NCBI GenBank assembly: GCA_913046155.1
Contig: CAJWRY010000022.1
Location: 1 to 16,004 of the forward strand
Direction: 5' to 3'
From: an uncultured Candidatus Nemicrothrix sp.
GTDB taxonomy: Bacteria > Actinomycetota > Acidimicrobiia > Acidimicrobiales > UBA8592
DNA: 16,004 nucleotides
The translations under genes were made by a program, and so were the position numbers. Each line of letters opens with the position of its first letter. The stretch's first letter is position 1. Below the pieces are notes generated by a model. It did no database searches and had not been told where the DNA came from. It saw nothing but the letters and a program-made list of their open reading frames with translations. Positions 1-7,092 of this stretch are shown here, in pieces.

Positions 1-241
1 GGAGAATCATTATTACATTCGCCCACTTTGATGCTTCATCAATACTCATTACGGTGAGGCCAGCTTCCTGGGCTTTGGTAACTGATCCCGATTCCGGGCG
101 TAGCCCTACAATGACCTCTACACCTGATTCCTTTAGGTTTAAGGCGTGAGCATGGCCTTGTGATCCATAACCAAGTACGGCGACTCTTTTACTGTCAATT
201 TGCGTTCTGTCCGCATCTGCTTCGTAATATATGTTTGCCAC
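1..241 (-). CDS. ilvC: Ketol-acid reductoisomerase, N-terminal part (3' end outside window)
   Basis: Encodes the first 80 residues of the NADPH-dependent enzyme that isomerises and reduces acetolactate (or acetohydroxybutyrate) to the dihydroxy acid, step 2 of valine, leucine and isoleucine synthesis. The start is GTG at 241, giving MANIYYEADADRTQIDSKRV; an AAAGGAG Shine-Dalgarno sits 5 nt upstream and no better start fits the family N-terminus. The Rossmann nucleotide-binding loop GYGSQGHAHALNL is at about residues 24-36, followed by the GLRP segment that helps select NADPH. The catalytic C-terminal knotted domain lies beyond position 1. It is the third gene after ilvB and ilvN, 37 nt downstream of ilvN, so almost certainly co-transcribed with them. 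Identification is firm; only the length is unknown. Confidence 0.95.
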   Translation of the reverse strand, partial: MANIYYEADADRTQIDSKRVAVLGYGSQGHAHALNLKESGVEVIVGLRPESGSVTKAQEAGLTVMSIDEASKWANVIMIL

Positions 242-278
242 TTTTTCTCCTTTATTCCTTTACTTACTTTTTAGTTAT

Positions 279-767
279 TTATTGTGCGATTGTCGCAAGG
301 GCCACTATTCCTGTTCTTTGCACTTCGACTATTCCATACTTTTCAAGAACTGTTTCAAATTCATTGATAACGTCGGGGGGACCAGATAGTGACACCATGA
401 TTTTTTTATCTCCGACACTCAGCACATTAGCGTCGAAAGACTCTATCTCACGCATGATGTTATCCTCGGAGCCTTCTGTTAGGTTCACGGTTGCCAAAAT
501 TAGTTCACGACTCACAGAGTCACTTGGAGAGAGTTCTTGAATTCTCACCACGTTGATTAATTTGTCTAGTTGTTTAACAATTTGTTCCATAGGTGCTGAT
601 TCTGCATCTACGACAATGGTGAGGCGGCTAAAAAGTTCGTTATCAGTAGGTGCTACTGCTAGTGATTGGATATTGAATCCTCGTCGTGCGAATAGACCTG
701 AAACTCTAGCGAGCACCCCTGGCTTATTCTCAACACGGACGACAAGGGTGTGGAATTGTTCTGCCAT
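279..767 (-). CDS. ilvN: Acetolactate synthase small (regulatory) subunit
   Basis: Regulatory subunit of acetohydroxyacid synthase: it binds IlvB, raises its activity and confers feedback inhibition by branched-chain amino acids. An N-terminal ACT domain is clear (VVRVENKPGVLARVSGLFAR followed by GFNIQSLAV), and a second C-terminal regulatory domain follows with the typical segment ELILATVNL. Length (162-164 residues) is normal for the family. The start is ambiguous. ATG at 767 gives MAEQFHTLVV, which fits the family and lies 2 nt after the ilvB stop. TTG at 773 would overlap the ilvB stop as TTGA and is better spaced from the AAGGA site (5 nt against 11 nt for the ATG). Either way translation is coupled to ilvB. 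ilvC follows 37 nt later. Confidence 0.95.
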   Translation of the reverse strand: MAEQFHTLVVRVENKPGVLARVSGLFARRGFNIQSLAVAPTDNELFSRLTIVVDAESAPMEQIVKQLDKLINVVRIQELSPSDSVSRELILATVNLTEGSEDNIMREIESFDANVLSVGDKKIMVSLSGPPDVINEFETVLEKYGIVEVQRTGIVALATIAQ

Positions 768-769
768 GA

Positions 770-2503
770 TCAATCATTTCCTTGTGAGGGATGAACGATC
801 ACGTCACTATTTGACTTGCCGGCAGGAACCATCGGGTAGACGTTTTCGCTTGCTTCGGTTCTGAAATCAATAACGACTGGCCGGTCATTGATTTCATTCG
901 CTTGATCAATCGCAGGTTTTACTTCCTCGGGTGATTCAACTCGAATACCAACACATCCCATTGCTTCAGCGAGTTTCTTGTAGTCAGGCAAATCAGGTTG
1001 GAGGTGGACTTCGCTATAACGTTCATCATAAAAGAGTTCTTGCCACTGACGAACCATTCCTAAATAACCATTATTCAGTACTGCTATTTTCACTGGGAAA
1101 TTTTCAAGTCTTGCAGTTACGAGCTCTTGATTTGTCATCTGAAAGCAACCATCACCATCTATCGCCCAAACCATTCGGTCAGGTTTTCCTGCTTTTGCTC
1201 CGATTGCAGCAGGAACTGCAAATCCCATTGTTCCTAAGCCGCCTGAGTTGATCCAGGTGTAAGGGTGATTGAACTTCCAGAATTGGCTGGCCCACATTTG
1301 ATGTTGCCCTACTCCTGAGGCAACGATTGTATCATCGGGTGTATTATCACGTAATTGTTCAATGACATATTGAGGTTTGAGACCTTCCCCTTGTTGCCAC
1401 TCGTCATACACTAACGGGAAGCGTTCTTTCCATCCGCTAATCTGGGACTTCCATGCTGATCGATCAGGATGATCTTTAGTTTCAGATAGCTGTTTCAATG
1501 CTTTAATAAGTTCTGTGATTGTTTGGCCTACATCACCCTGTATTGATACGTTAGCCGAGCGAACCTTATTGAACTCTGCTGGGTCTATGTCAGCATGAAT
1601 GACTTTAGCATTTGGGGCAAACTCGTCGACTTTACCTGTAACTCTGTCATCAAAACGTGCTCCGAGCGTGATTAGTAGGTCTGATTCTTGTATTGCTGTC
1701 ACCGCAGTGTAATTGCCGTGCATGCCGGGCATTCCTAATGCAAGGGGATGGTCATCTGGAAAGCCTCCCCTATTCATTAATGTCGTTACCACGTGGATGT
1801 CGAGCAACTCTGCGAGTTCTCGTAACTGTTCAGCAGCACGTGCTTTTAGTATCCCTCCACCACTGTAAATTACTGGTCGAGTTGATTGGAAAATTAGTTC
1901 TGCGGCTTCTAGCACTGAAGCAGGGTCTGGTTCCTGAATAGGGCTATACCCAGGAAGGTCGTGCTCGGAAGGTTCGTAGTCATCAAAGTGCGATACTGGA
2001 TTATTGGCGTCCACGAGATCCTTTGGGATGTCGACAAGTACGGGCCCTGGTCTTCCTGTGGTCGCTATGTGGAAAGCATCATGAATTACTTGAGGTATCT
2101 CCGAGGCATCTGCTACCAGAAAGTTGTGTTTGGTAACCGCCATCGTGATTCCAGTGGTATCGCATTCCTGAAAGGCATCTGATCCAATGGCGCCGCTTGC
2201 AACTTGTCCGGTGATACAAACAAGCGGGACAGAGTCAAGCATTGCATCTGCTAGAGGTGTAACCATATTCGTTGCAGCCGGTCCACTTGTAACTATCGCA
2301 ACACCTGGCAAACCTGTAGCATGAGCGTATCCTTCTGCCATGTGACCAGCACCTTGTTCATGACGTACAAGAACGTGACGAATTGATGAATCAAGAAGTG
2401 GGTCATATGCTGGCAGGATTGCGCCTCCAGGCAGACCAAAAACTATTTCTACTCCTTGAGCTTCAAGGCTTTTCATTAAGGCTTTTCCGCCATTAGTTTT
2501 CAT
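770..2503 (-). CDS. ilvB: Acetolactate synthase large (catalytic) subunit
   Basis: Thiamine diphosphate and FAD enzyme that condenses pyruvate with a second pyruvate or 2-ketobutyrate, the first committed step of branched-chain amino acid synthesis. The 577 residues show the three TPP-enzyme domains in order. The N-terminal pyrimidine-binding domain has the catalytic glutamate E49 in RHEQGAGHMAEGYA. The central FAD-binding domain spans roughly 190-340 (GARFDDRVTGK). The C-terminal diphosphate-binding domain has GDG at 450-452 and NN at 477-478, with the substrate/herbicide-site tryptophan W487 in RQWQ. Length is normal. Start ATG at 2503 has a GAGGAAG site 5 nt upstream. It is the first gene of ilvB-ilvN-ilvC and diverges from the MFS gene across a 158 bp spacer that should hold its promoter. 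Confidence 0.97.
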   Translation of the reverse strand: MKTNGGKALMKSLEAQGVEIVFGLPGGAILPAYDPLLDSSIRHVLVRHEQGAGHMAEGYAHATGLPGVAIVTSGPAATNMVTPLADAMLDSVPLVCITGQVASGAIGSDAFQECDTTGITMAVTKHNFLVADASEIPQVIHDAFHIATTGRPGPVLVDIPKDLVDANNPVSHFDDYEPSEHDLPGYSPIQEPDPASVLEAAELIFQSTRPVIYSGGGILKARAAEQLRELAELLDIHVVTTLMNRGGFPDDHPLALGMPGMHGNYTAVTAIQESDLLITLGARFDDRVTGKVDEFAPNAKVIHADIDPAEFNKVRSANVSIQGDVGQTITELIKALKQLSETKDHPDRSAWKSQISGWKERFPLVYDEWQQGEGLKPQYVIEQLRDNTPDDTIVASGVGQHQMWASQFWKFNHPYTWINSGGLGTMGFAVPAAIGAKAGKPDRMVWAIDGDGCFQMTNQELVTARLENFPVKIAVLNNGYLGMVRQWQELFYDERYSEVHLQPDLPDYKKLAEAMGCVGIRVESPEEVKPAIDQANEINDRPVVIDFRTEASENVYPMVPAGKSNSDVIVHPSQGND

Positions 2504-2661
2504 ACCGCTTCCTCAAAACGATTGATTACTGACCCCTTTACGGTATCCATTTGTTTGTCAGTACACGCATGAAATTGCCATATTCTATAAAAGTAATAAT
2601 TCCTTGACTTTTATGTAGTTCGTTTGGTTTTCAGGGCATAGCCTCTCCTTGTGGGAGCAAA
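2504..2661. promoter_or_regulatory. Divergent promoter region between ilvB and the MFS gene
   Basis: This spacer must hold the promoters for the leftward ilvBNC operon and the rightward transporter pair. On the minus strand TAGAAT (complement of 2582-2587) is a good -10 candidate, but no convincing -35 lies 15-18 bp upstream. On the plus strand TTGACT at 2604-2609 resembles a -35, but the matching -10 position is poor. The region also carries the inverted repeat listed at 2527-2563, which lies between the -10 candidate and the ilvB start and so would be in the ilvB leader. The existence of promoters here follows from gene orientation; their exact location is uncertain. Confidence 0.4.
2527..2563. 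repeat. 7 bp inverted repeat in the ilvB leader
   Basis: TACTGAC at 2527-2533 and its exact complement GTCAGTA at 2557-2563 are separated by 23 nt. The repeat lies 24-60 bp upstream of the ilvB start and would be in the 5' untranslated RNA if the TAGAAT at 2582-2587 is the -10 element. It could be an operator half-site pair or a long-looped hairpin for leader control of branched-chain synthesis. Seven matching pairs with a long loop can arise by chance, so function is only a suggestion. Confidence 0.3.
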
Positions 2662-3846
2662 ATGAAAGAAAAGGCTGACTTTAGAAGATTCTCAAGAGAT
2701 TTACCTTCAGGCTTATTCTTGATTACGTTTGGAAGGTTCATTTCAAACGTGGCTTATCGACTGGTTTTTCCTTTCTTGCCAACAATATCCCGAGGGTTAG
2801 GAGTGACGACTGGGACATTGGGAACGGCACTTGCGATGCGTGATCTCGTCGAGATGTCGAGCCCGCTACTAGGAAAAATAATAGATAAGCGTGGCACAAA
2901 TCAAGCAATGGTCGTAGGGGCTTTCGGACTTGGAATGGCTGCCGCACTTCAGGGAGCTAGTTCCGGGCTCATACTCTTTATCTTCGCATTAGTGTTGACA
3001 GCAATTTCTAAAAATTCATTTGATATAGGATCCAGTGCTTGGGCCGGTGCATCGGTTCCCTACGCTCAGAGATCTCGGGCTATAGGGATGATAGAAACAA
3101 CGTGGGCTCTATCCTTTGTCATTGGAATGCCAATAGCTTCCGTTCTTATACGAGCAGGGACGTGGCGAACACCATTCATCGTGATTTCAATTCTTTGTGT
3201 GATTGTCGGAATTATCTTTAACCACCGTCTCCCTGCTAACCCACCTATAAGTTCCCTTGAAAACGGATCTCGTCTTAGCCTTACCGCAAAGAAAGTGATT
3301 TGCGCAATGATCGCCCTAGGGGCGGGCCACATGATGATGTTAGTAACCTTTGCTACCTTTCTTGAAGATGAGCATAATGTTTCGACTTCAGGCCTTGGTT
3401 TCGTAGCAGTGATCATTGGTTTGGCTGAATTAGTCGGCTCGGGCGGAGTTGCACTCATCGGTGACAAAATTGGGAAAGTGGTTGTGGTGAAATACGCACT
3501 TATGTTGTCATTACCGTTATCAATTATCCTTCCTCTAGGAAGTTCCTCTCTTTGGCTGGCTTTACTTCTTATCTCACTTTGGTTCATTTGTACAGAATCG
3601 GTAATCGTATCTATGCTTTCAACCTGCACTGAACTGGATAAATCTGCTCGGGGTGCAATGATGGGTTTCGTTTATGCTGGCTGGGCATTGGGGAGATTAT
3701 TCGGAGCGATTTTTGGATCTAGAGTCTATGAGAGTTCAGGAATTGTGCCTGTAGCTTTAGTAATGACAGCTGTTTTGTCAATAGCGCTATTGGTTATATT
3801 CCAAGCATTTAAGGGTCAAACTGCAACTGAAAAGGTTTCAGAATGA
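2662..3846 (+). CDS. MFS-family transporter, substrate unknown
   Basis: A 394-residue integral membrane protein of the major facilitator superfamily with about twelve hydrophobic helices and short cytoplasmic ends. The cytoplasmic loop between helices 2 and 3 carries the MFS motif A pattern GKIIDKRGTNQ (about 71-81). A weaker copy, GDKIGKVVVVK (about 267-277), sits at the equivalent place in the second half, as expected from the internal duplication of the fold. A polar central loop (about 190-208) separates the halves. GGGAG 5 nt before the ATG supports the start. The stop overlaps the next gene as ATGA, so the transporter and the downstream nucleotidyltransferase are translationally coupled. 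Sequence alone does not tell drug/metabolite exporter from importer; the coupling hints at a cofactor precursor as cargo, which is inference. Confidence 0.85.
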   Translation: MKEKADFRRFSRDLPSGLFLITFGRFISNVAYRLVFPFLPTISRGLGVTTGTLGTALAMRDLVEMSSPLLGKIIDKRGTNQAMVVGAFGLGMAAALQGASSGLILFIFALVLTAISKNSFDIGSSAWAGASVPYAQRSRAIGMIETTWALSFVIGMPIASVLIRAGTWRTPFIVISILCVIVGIIFNHRLPANPPISSLENGSRLSLTAKKVICAMIALGAGHMMMLVTFATFLEDEHNVSTSGLGFVAVIIGLAELVGSGGVALIGDKIGKVVVVKYALMLSLPLSIILPLGSSSLWLALLLISLWFICTESVIVSMLSTCTELDKSARGAMMGFVYAGWALGRLFGAIFGSRVYESSGIVPVALVMTAVLSIALLVIFQAFKGQTATEKVSE

Positions 3847-4370
3847 GAGCGGTGTACCCGGGTTCGTTCAATCCCCCAACGATAGGACACATTGCCATTG
3901 TAAATTCTGCTATTGATCACTTTGGCATTAGTGAATTACATCTCGCTATTTCTACAGTTGCGTTAGGAAAGGAAAAACTGACTGTTCCTTCAGTTGCTGA
4001 TCGGGTAGAAATTCTGAGGAGGTCATTAAATCAGATTCCAGAGACTAGTGTGCTGGAGACTCGGAAACAACTCATTGCTGATATTGCCGAAGGGTATGAT
4101 TTGGTGATTCTCGGTGCAGACAAATGGGCGCAGTTGCATGATTTGTCCTTTTATAAAGACCAAGAGCATATGGCGCAATGTCTGCGGCGTTTACCGAAAT
4201 TAGCGGTCGCTCCGAGAGATGGTATTGCAGTCCCTCAGGAGATTCTTTTAACGGTCCCCGAAGAAATCAACTCTATATCTTCGTCTCAGGTTAGACGTGG
4301 GAAATTTGAGTGGATGACAAAGGAGGCGTATGAAATCGGTAAAGATCGGGGATTTTGGGGTATTAGCTAG
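3843..4370 (+). CDS. NadD/CoaD-like nucleotidyltransferase
   Basis: A 175-residue protein of the HIGH-type nucleotidyltransferase superfamily, which transfers a nucleoside monophosphate from ATP or CTP to a phosphorylated acceptor. The N-terminal RAVYPGSFNPPTIGH (2-16) is the nucleotide-binding signature with the T-x-G-H form of the HxGH motif. GADKW (91-95) resembles the GAD loop of NadD, and ISSSQVR (145-151) matches the C-terminal ISSTxxR phosphate-binding motif. The N-terminus looks more like phosphopantetheine adenylyltransferase (CoaD), the middle more like nicotinate-nucleotide adenylyltransferase (NadD), so the acceptor is not decided. It overlaps the upstream MFS gene by 4 nt. ilvD follows 118 bp later; its product 2-ketoisovalerate is also the pantothenate precursor, which mildly favours a CoA-linked role. 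The superfamily call is strong, the substrate is not. Confidence 0.8.
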   Translation: MRAVYPGSFNPPTIGHIAIVNSAIDHFGISELHLAISTVALGKEKLTVPSVADRVEILRRSLNQIPETSVLETRKQLIADIAEGYDLVILGADKWAQLHDLSFYKDQEHMAQCLRRLPKLAVAPRDGIAVPQEILLTVPEEINSISSSQVRRGKFEWMTKEAYEIGKDRGFWGIS

Positions 4371-4401
4371 GGTTGCGCCTTAATTTGCAGTGTAGTTACA
4401 T

Positions 4402-4419
4402 AAACTCTTTTCAGAGTTT
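4402..4419 (+). terminator. Possible weak stem-loop after the nucleotidyltransferase gene
   Basis: AAACTCT (4402-4408), loop TTTC, AGAGTTT (4413-4419) form a perfect 7 bp hairpin 32 bp after the stop codon of the nucleotidyltransferase gene. The stem is AT-rich and is followed by GATAATTT rather than a run of T, so it is at best a weak terminator. It could instead be an RNA-processing or regulatory structure ahead of ilvD. Confidence 0.35.
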
Positions 4420-4440
4420 GATAATTTAAGCATGTAAAGT

Positions 4441-4460
4441 CTGATAACCTGCCGTATCAG
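4441..4460. repeat. Inverted repeat upstream of ilvD (operator candidate)
   Basis: CTGATA (4441-4446) and TATCAG (4455-4460) are exact inverted copies separated by 8 nt, ending 28 bp before the ilvD start. The size and spacing suit a dimeric repressor. TTGATA at 4418-4423 could serve as a -35 with the left arm in the -10 region, but that match is weak. It differs in sequence from the inverted repeat upstream of ilvB, so no shared ilv regulator can be claimed. Confidence 0.3.
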
Positions 4461-4488
4461 CAAAGGAAATAATAGACATGGGGGTCTG

Positions 4489-6189
4489 ATGAATGAACAA
4501 CCAGTACAGATGAACATCCACTCATCACGAATCACTCAGCCTAAGAGTCAAGGTGCCTCTCAAGCTATGCTTTTAGCAACTGGCCTTACTCAGTCGGACC
4601 TTGATCGACCTCAGGTCGGTATTGCTGCATGCTGGTATGAGGGCAATCCATGCAATATGCACCTTGATGACCTTGGTAGCCACGTTAAACAAGGCGTAGT
4701 TGGCTCTGGCCTTGTCGGTATGCGATTCAATACAATAGGTGTCTCTGATGGCATATCAATGGGAACCGACGGTATGTCATATTCTCTACAGAGTCGCGAC
4801 CTGATCGCTGATTCGATAGAAACGGTTATGGCAGCCCAGTGGTACGACGGTCTTGTGACTCTGCCTGGCTGTGACAAAAATATGCCTGGTTGTATTATCG
4901 CTATGGGTCGTTTAGATCGACCGGCAATCATGGTCTACGGTGGCACGATTCGGGCTGGCTGTGGCACTATAGGTGGGGTTGAAGAGAAACTTGATGTTGT
5001 GTCTGCGTTTCAAAGTTACGGGCAATTCCTGGCAGGAACAATCACCGAGGAGGAACGACAAACCATTGTGTCATGCGCAATTCCTGGAGCTGGTGCATGT
5101 GGAGGAATGTACACTGCGAACACTATGGCCACAGCTATTGAAGCAATGGGGTTAAGCCTTCCGTACTCGTCATGCACCCCAGCTGAGGATCCAGCCAAAA
5201 TTGAAGAATGCGTTACTGCTGGGGCATCGATGGAAATGCTCCTGTCTGAAGGTTTGACACCTCGCCGGATCGTAACTCGCGAATCCCTTGAGAATGCAAT
5301 GGTTGTGACCATGGCGCTTGGTGGATCAACGAATGCTGTATTGCATATGATCGCAATGGCCCGCGCCTTCGAACTGGACCTAAACCTTGACGATTGGCTT
5401 GCGACAAGTTCACGTGTCCCGCTTCTTGCTGACCTTAAACCTTCAGGCCAGTACGTGATGGAAGACCTCCATGATGTTGGTGGCATTCCTGGTGTTATGC
5501 GTTACCTTCTTGATGAGGGAATGCTTGACGGTGACCAGATGACTGTTACCGGAAAGACATTAGGTGAAAACTTGTCGGAAGTGCCTCGTCTCCTTGAGGA
5601 CCAAGATATTGTTTCCTCCCTGGATAGTGCAGTGAAGTCAAGAGGCCATATCTCAATCTTGCGCGGTAACCTTGCTCCTGGTGGGTCAGTTGGCAAGATC
5701 ACAGGAAAACAAGGCCTATTGTTCACAGGACCGGCTAGAGTCTTTGACTCTGAGGAGGATATGATCTCTGGACTTGAGGAGGGTCGAATTCAATCAGGTG
5801 ACGTAATTATCATTCGTTATGAGGGGCCCAAGGGAGGACCGGGGATGCCTGAGATGCTTACGCCTACTAGCGCCCTTGCGGGTGCGGGTTTCATTGACGA
5901 TGTTGCATTAATCACAGACGGCCGTTTCTCAGGGGGAAGCCACGGCTTCATTGTTGGACACGTCGTGCCAGAGGCACAAGAAGGCGGCCCAATTGCTCTT
6001 GTTCATGACGGAGATGTCATCACAATTGATGATGAGAGCCATGAAATCACTTTGAAGGTATCAGATGAGGAACTCGCAGTGCGAGCCGAACAGTGGGTGG
6101 CACCGCCGTTCAAAGCTACATCAGGAACCTTGTGGAAATACATTCGCCTCGTAGAAGATGCATCAAATGGATGCGTCACCGATGGGTAG
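4489..6189 (+). CDS. ilvD: Dihydroxy-acid dehydratase
   Basis: Iron-sulfur dehydratase that turns 2,3-dihydroxy-isovalerate or -methylvalerate into the 2-ketoacids, the third step of valine and isoleucine synthesis and the source of 2-ketoisovalerate for leucine and pantothenate. All three cysteines expected to hold the [2Fe-2S] cluster are present: C55 in EGNPCNMH, C128 in LPGCDKNMPGC and C204 in GAGACGGMY. The lysine after C128 (K130) is the family's carbamylated Mg ligand. The C-terminal barrel has GRFSGGSHGF with the catalytic serine region. The length of 566 residues is normal. The start ATG at 4489 has a GGGGG site 4 nt upstream. It is separated from ilvBNC by the divergent transporter/nucleotidyltransferase pair and converges with the operon that ends at 6264. 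Confidence 0.97.
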   Translation: MNEQPVQMNIHSSRITQPKSQGASQAMLLATGLTQSDLDRPQVGIAACWYEGNPCNMHLDDLGSHVKQGVVGSGLVGMRFNTIGVSDGISMGTDGMSYSLQSRDLIADSIETVMAAQWYDGLVTLPGCDKNMPGCIIAMGRLDRPAIMVYGGTIRAGCGTIGGVEEKLDVVSAFQSYGQFLAGTITEEERQTIVSCAIPGAGACGGMYTANTMATAIEAMGLSLPYSSCTPAEDPAKIEECVTAGASMEMLLSEGLTPRRIVTRESLENAMVVTMALGGSTNAVLHMIAMARAFELDLNLDDWLATSSRVPLLADLKPSGQYVMEDLHDVGGIPGVMRYLLDEGMLDGDQMTVTGKTLGENLSEVPRLLEDQDIVSSLDSAVKSRGHISILRGNLAPGGSVGKITGKQGLLFTGPARVFDSEEDMISGLEEGRIQSGDVIIIRYEGPKGGPGMPEMLTPTSALAGAGFIDDVALITDGRFSGGSHGFIVGHVVPEAQEGGPIALVHDGDVITIDDESHEITLKVSDEELAVRAEQWVAPPFKATSGTLWKYIRLVEDASNGCVTDG

Positions 6190-6263
6190 AAGTCATTCCC
6201 TAATTACTAAGTCAAACGAAGTTTTACTAATTTCCTCTGGCCACCGACTTCGGACTAATTGCG
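6190..6263. other. Convergent gap between ilvD and the DUF1330 gene
   Basis: Two operons end face to face here with 74 bp between stop codons. ACTAATT occurs twice (about 6226 and 6254), but I see no GC-rich hairpin followed by a T run on either strand, so no intrinsic terminator can be assigned. Confidence 0.4.
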
Positions 6264-7076
6264 TCAGGCTGTTATGGACTCGTTAATCTGATCGAATAAC
6301 GTTCGGACGATTAACGCGTAGGTATCTGAGATTGCTGGCTCTCTGTGTTCCTTTTGAGCTTCTAGTCTTGCTGGGTCTTGCGCTACAGCCATGAATGCAG
6401 CTTTGCTTGGAAATGCATTAAATCTTACTTGGTCCCATTCTCTGCCATCCCCGATAATTGTGCCTTCTACACCGAACCAACCAGAAACTTGAACACCATG
6501 TTGAATAGCGATATCACTAGCCTTGGACGTATATTCGTCCATTTTCTCCGGAGTTTCTCCGAAAGGAGCGCTATCTTTAAATTTAATTACATGCAAGACT
6601 ACGATCGGCCCATCTTCCCCGCTAGGCGGATGTTCCACACTCTCCCAATTGGGTAAGGGATTTTGAGCACTTGGGGCATTCATTGGTAGACAACCCATAA
6701 CTATGGTTTCTTTCATTCCTGCTTCTTTGTGTACATGCGCTTTTTGGAAGTCATTTCTTGCTTGCATTTCGATGAATGACTTTCTTGTCGGATATTTCAC
6801 AACAGCTATTCGATCCCAGTCTCGATGATCGCCAAGAAGCTTATTTTCAACTACCCCGAAATAAACGATTTCTGCTCCTATTGCTTTAAGAGATTCACGA
6901 GGAGAATAAAGATCGTCGGCATCTTGTCCAGAAATGACTAGATCAGAGCCATTTTCGTACTGAGCAATATCATGATATTTCATGAGGTTAACCATCCAGA
7001 CTGGACCATCTTCGTTAGCGGGTGTGGTCGCTAATCTTTCGGCATATTTAAAGTCTATTTTCCCATATTTTGGCAT
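6264..7076 (-). CDS. Protein with two tandem DUF1330-like domains
   Basis: A 270-residue soluble protein made of two similar halves, about residues 22-128 and 154-260, each resembling the small DUF1330 (ferredoxin-like dimeric alpha/beta barrel) domain. The clearest match is ENKLLGDHRDWDRIAVVKYP (77-96) against EGTIIGDGREWDQVRFNAFP (204-223), both followed by S-F or A-F and a helix. Each half also begins with a beta strand of the type GPVWMVNLMKY / GPIVVLHVIKF. Single-domain relatives usually pair as homodimers, so this protein may fold as an intramolecular dimer. The function is unknown; related barrels often bind or degrade small aromatic or oxidised compounds. It is the last gene of the operon, 16 nt after the dehalogenase-like gene, with its own AGGAAG site. 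No signal peptide is visible. Confidence 0.75.
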   Translation of the reverse strand: MPKYGKIDFKYAERLATTPANEDGPVWMVNLMKYHDIAQYENGSDLVISGQDADDLYSPRESLKAIGAEIVYFGVVENKLLGDHRDWDRIAVVKYPTRKSFIEMQARNDFQKAHVHKEAGMKETIVMGCLPMNAPSAQNPLPNWESVEHPPSGEDGPIVVLHVIKFKDSAPFGETPEKMDEYTSKASDIAIQHGVQVSGWFGVEGTIIGDGREWDQVRFNAFPSKAAFMAVAQDPARLEAQKEHREPAISDTYALIVRTLFDQINESITA

Positions 7077-7092
7077 TTTGACGCTTCCTATT

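Noticed and set aside
2538..2570. Ten-codon reading frame upstream of ilvB (minus strand) coding MRVLTNKWIP, holding one each of V, L and I, as a possible attenuator peptide.
   Set aside because: It has no Shine-Dalgarno site and no run of branched-chain codons, and a frame this short is expected by chance. Kept only as context for the inverted repeat.
3066..3629. 187-codon minus-strand frame inside the MFS gene.
   Set aside because: Antisense shadow of a strongly supported membrane protein gene; the translation is low-complexity in character with no family motif.
5016..5486. 156-codon minus-strand frame inside ilvD.
   Set aside because: Antisense shadow of ilvD, whose own frame carries all catalytic residues.
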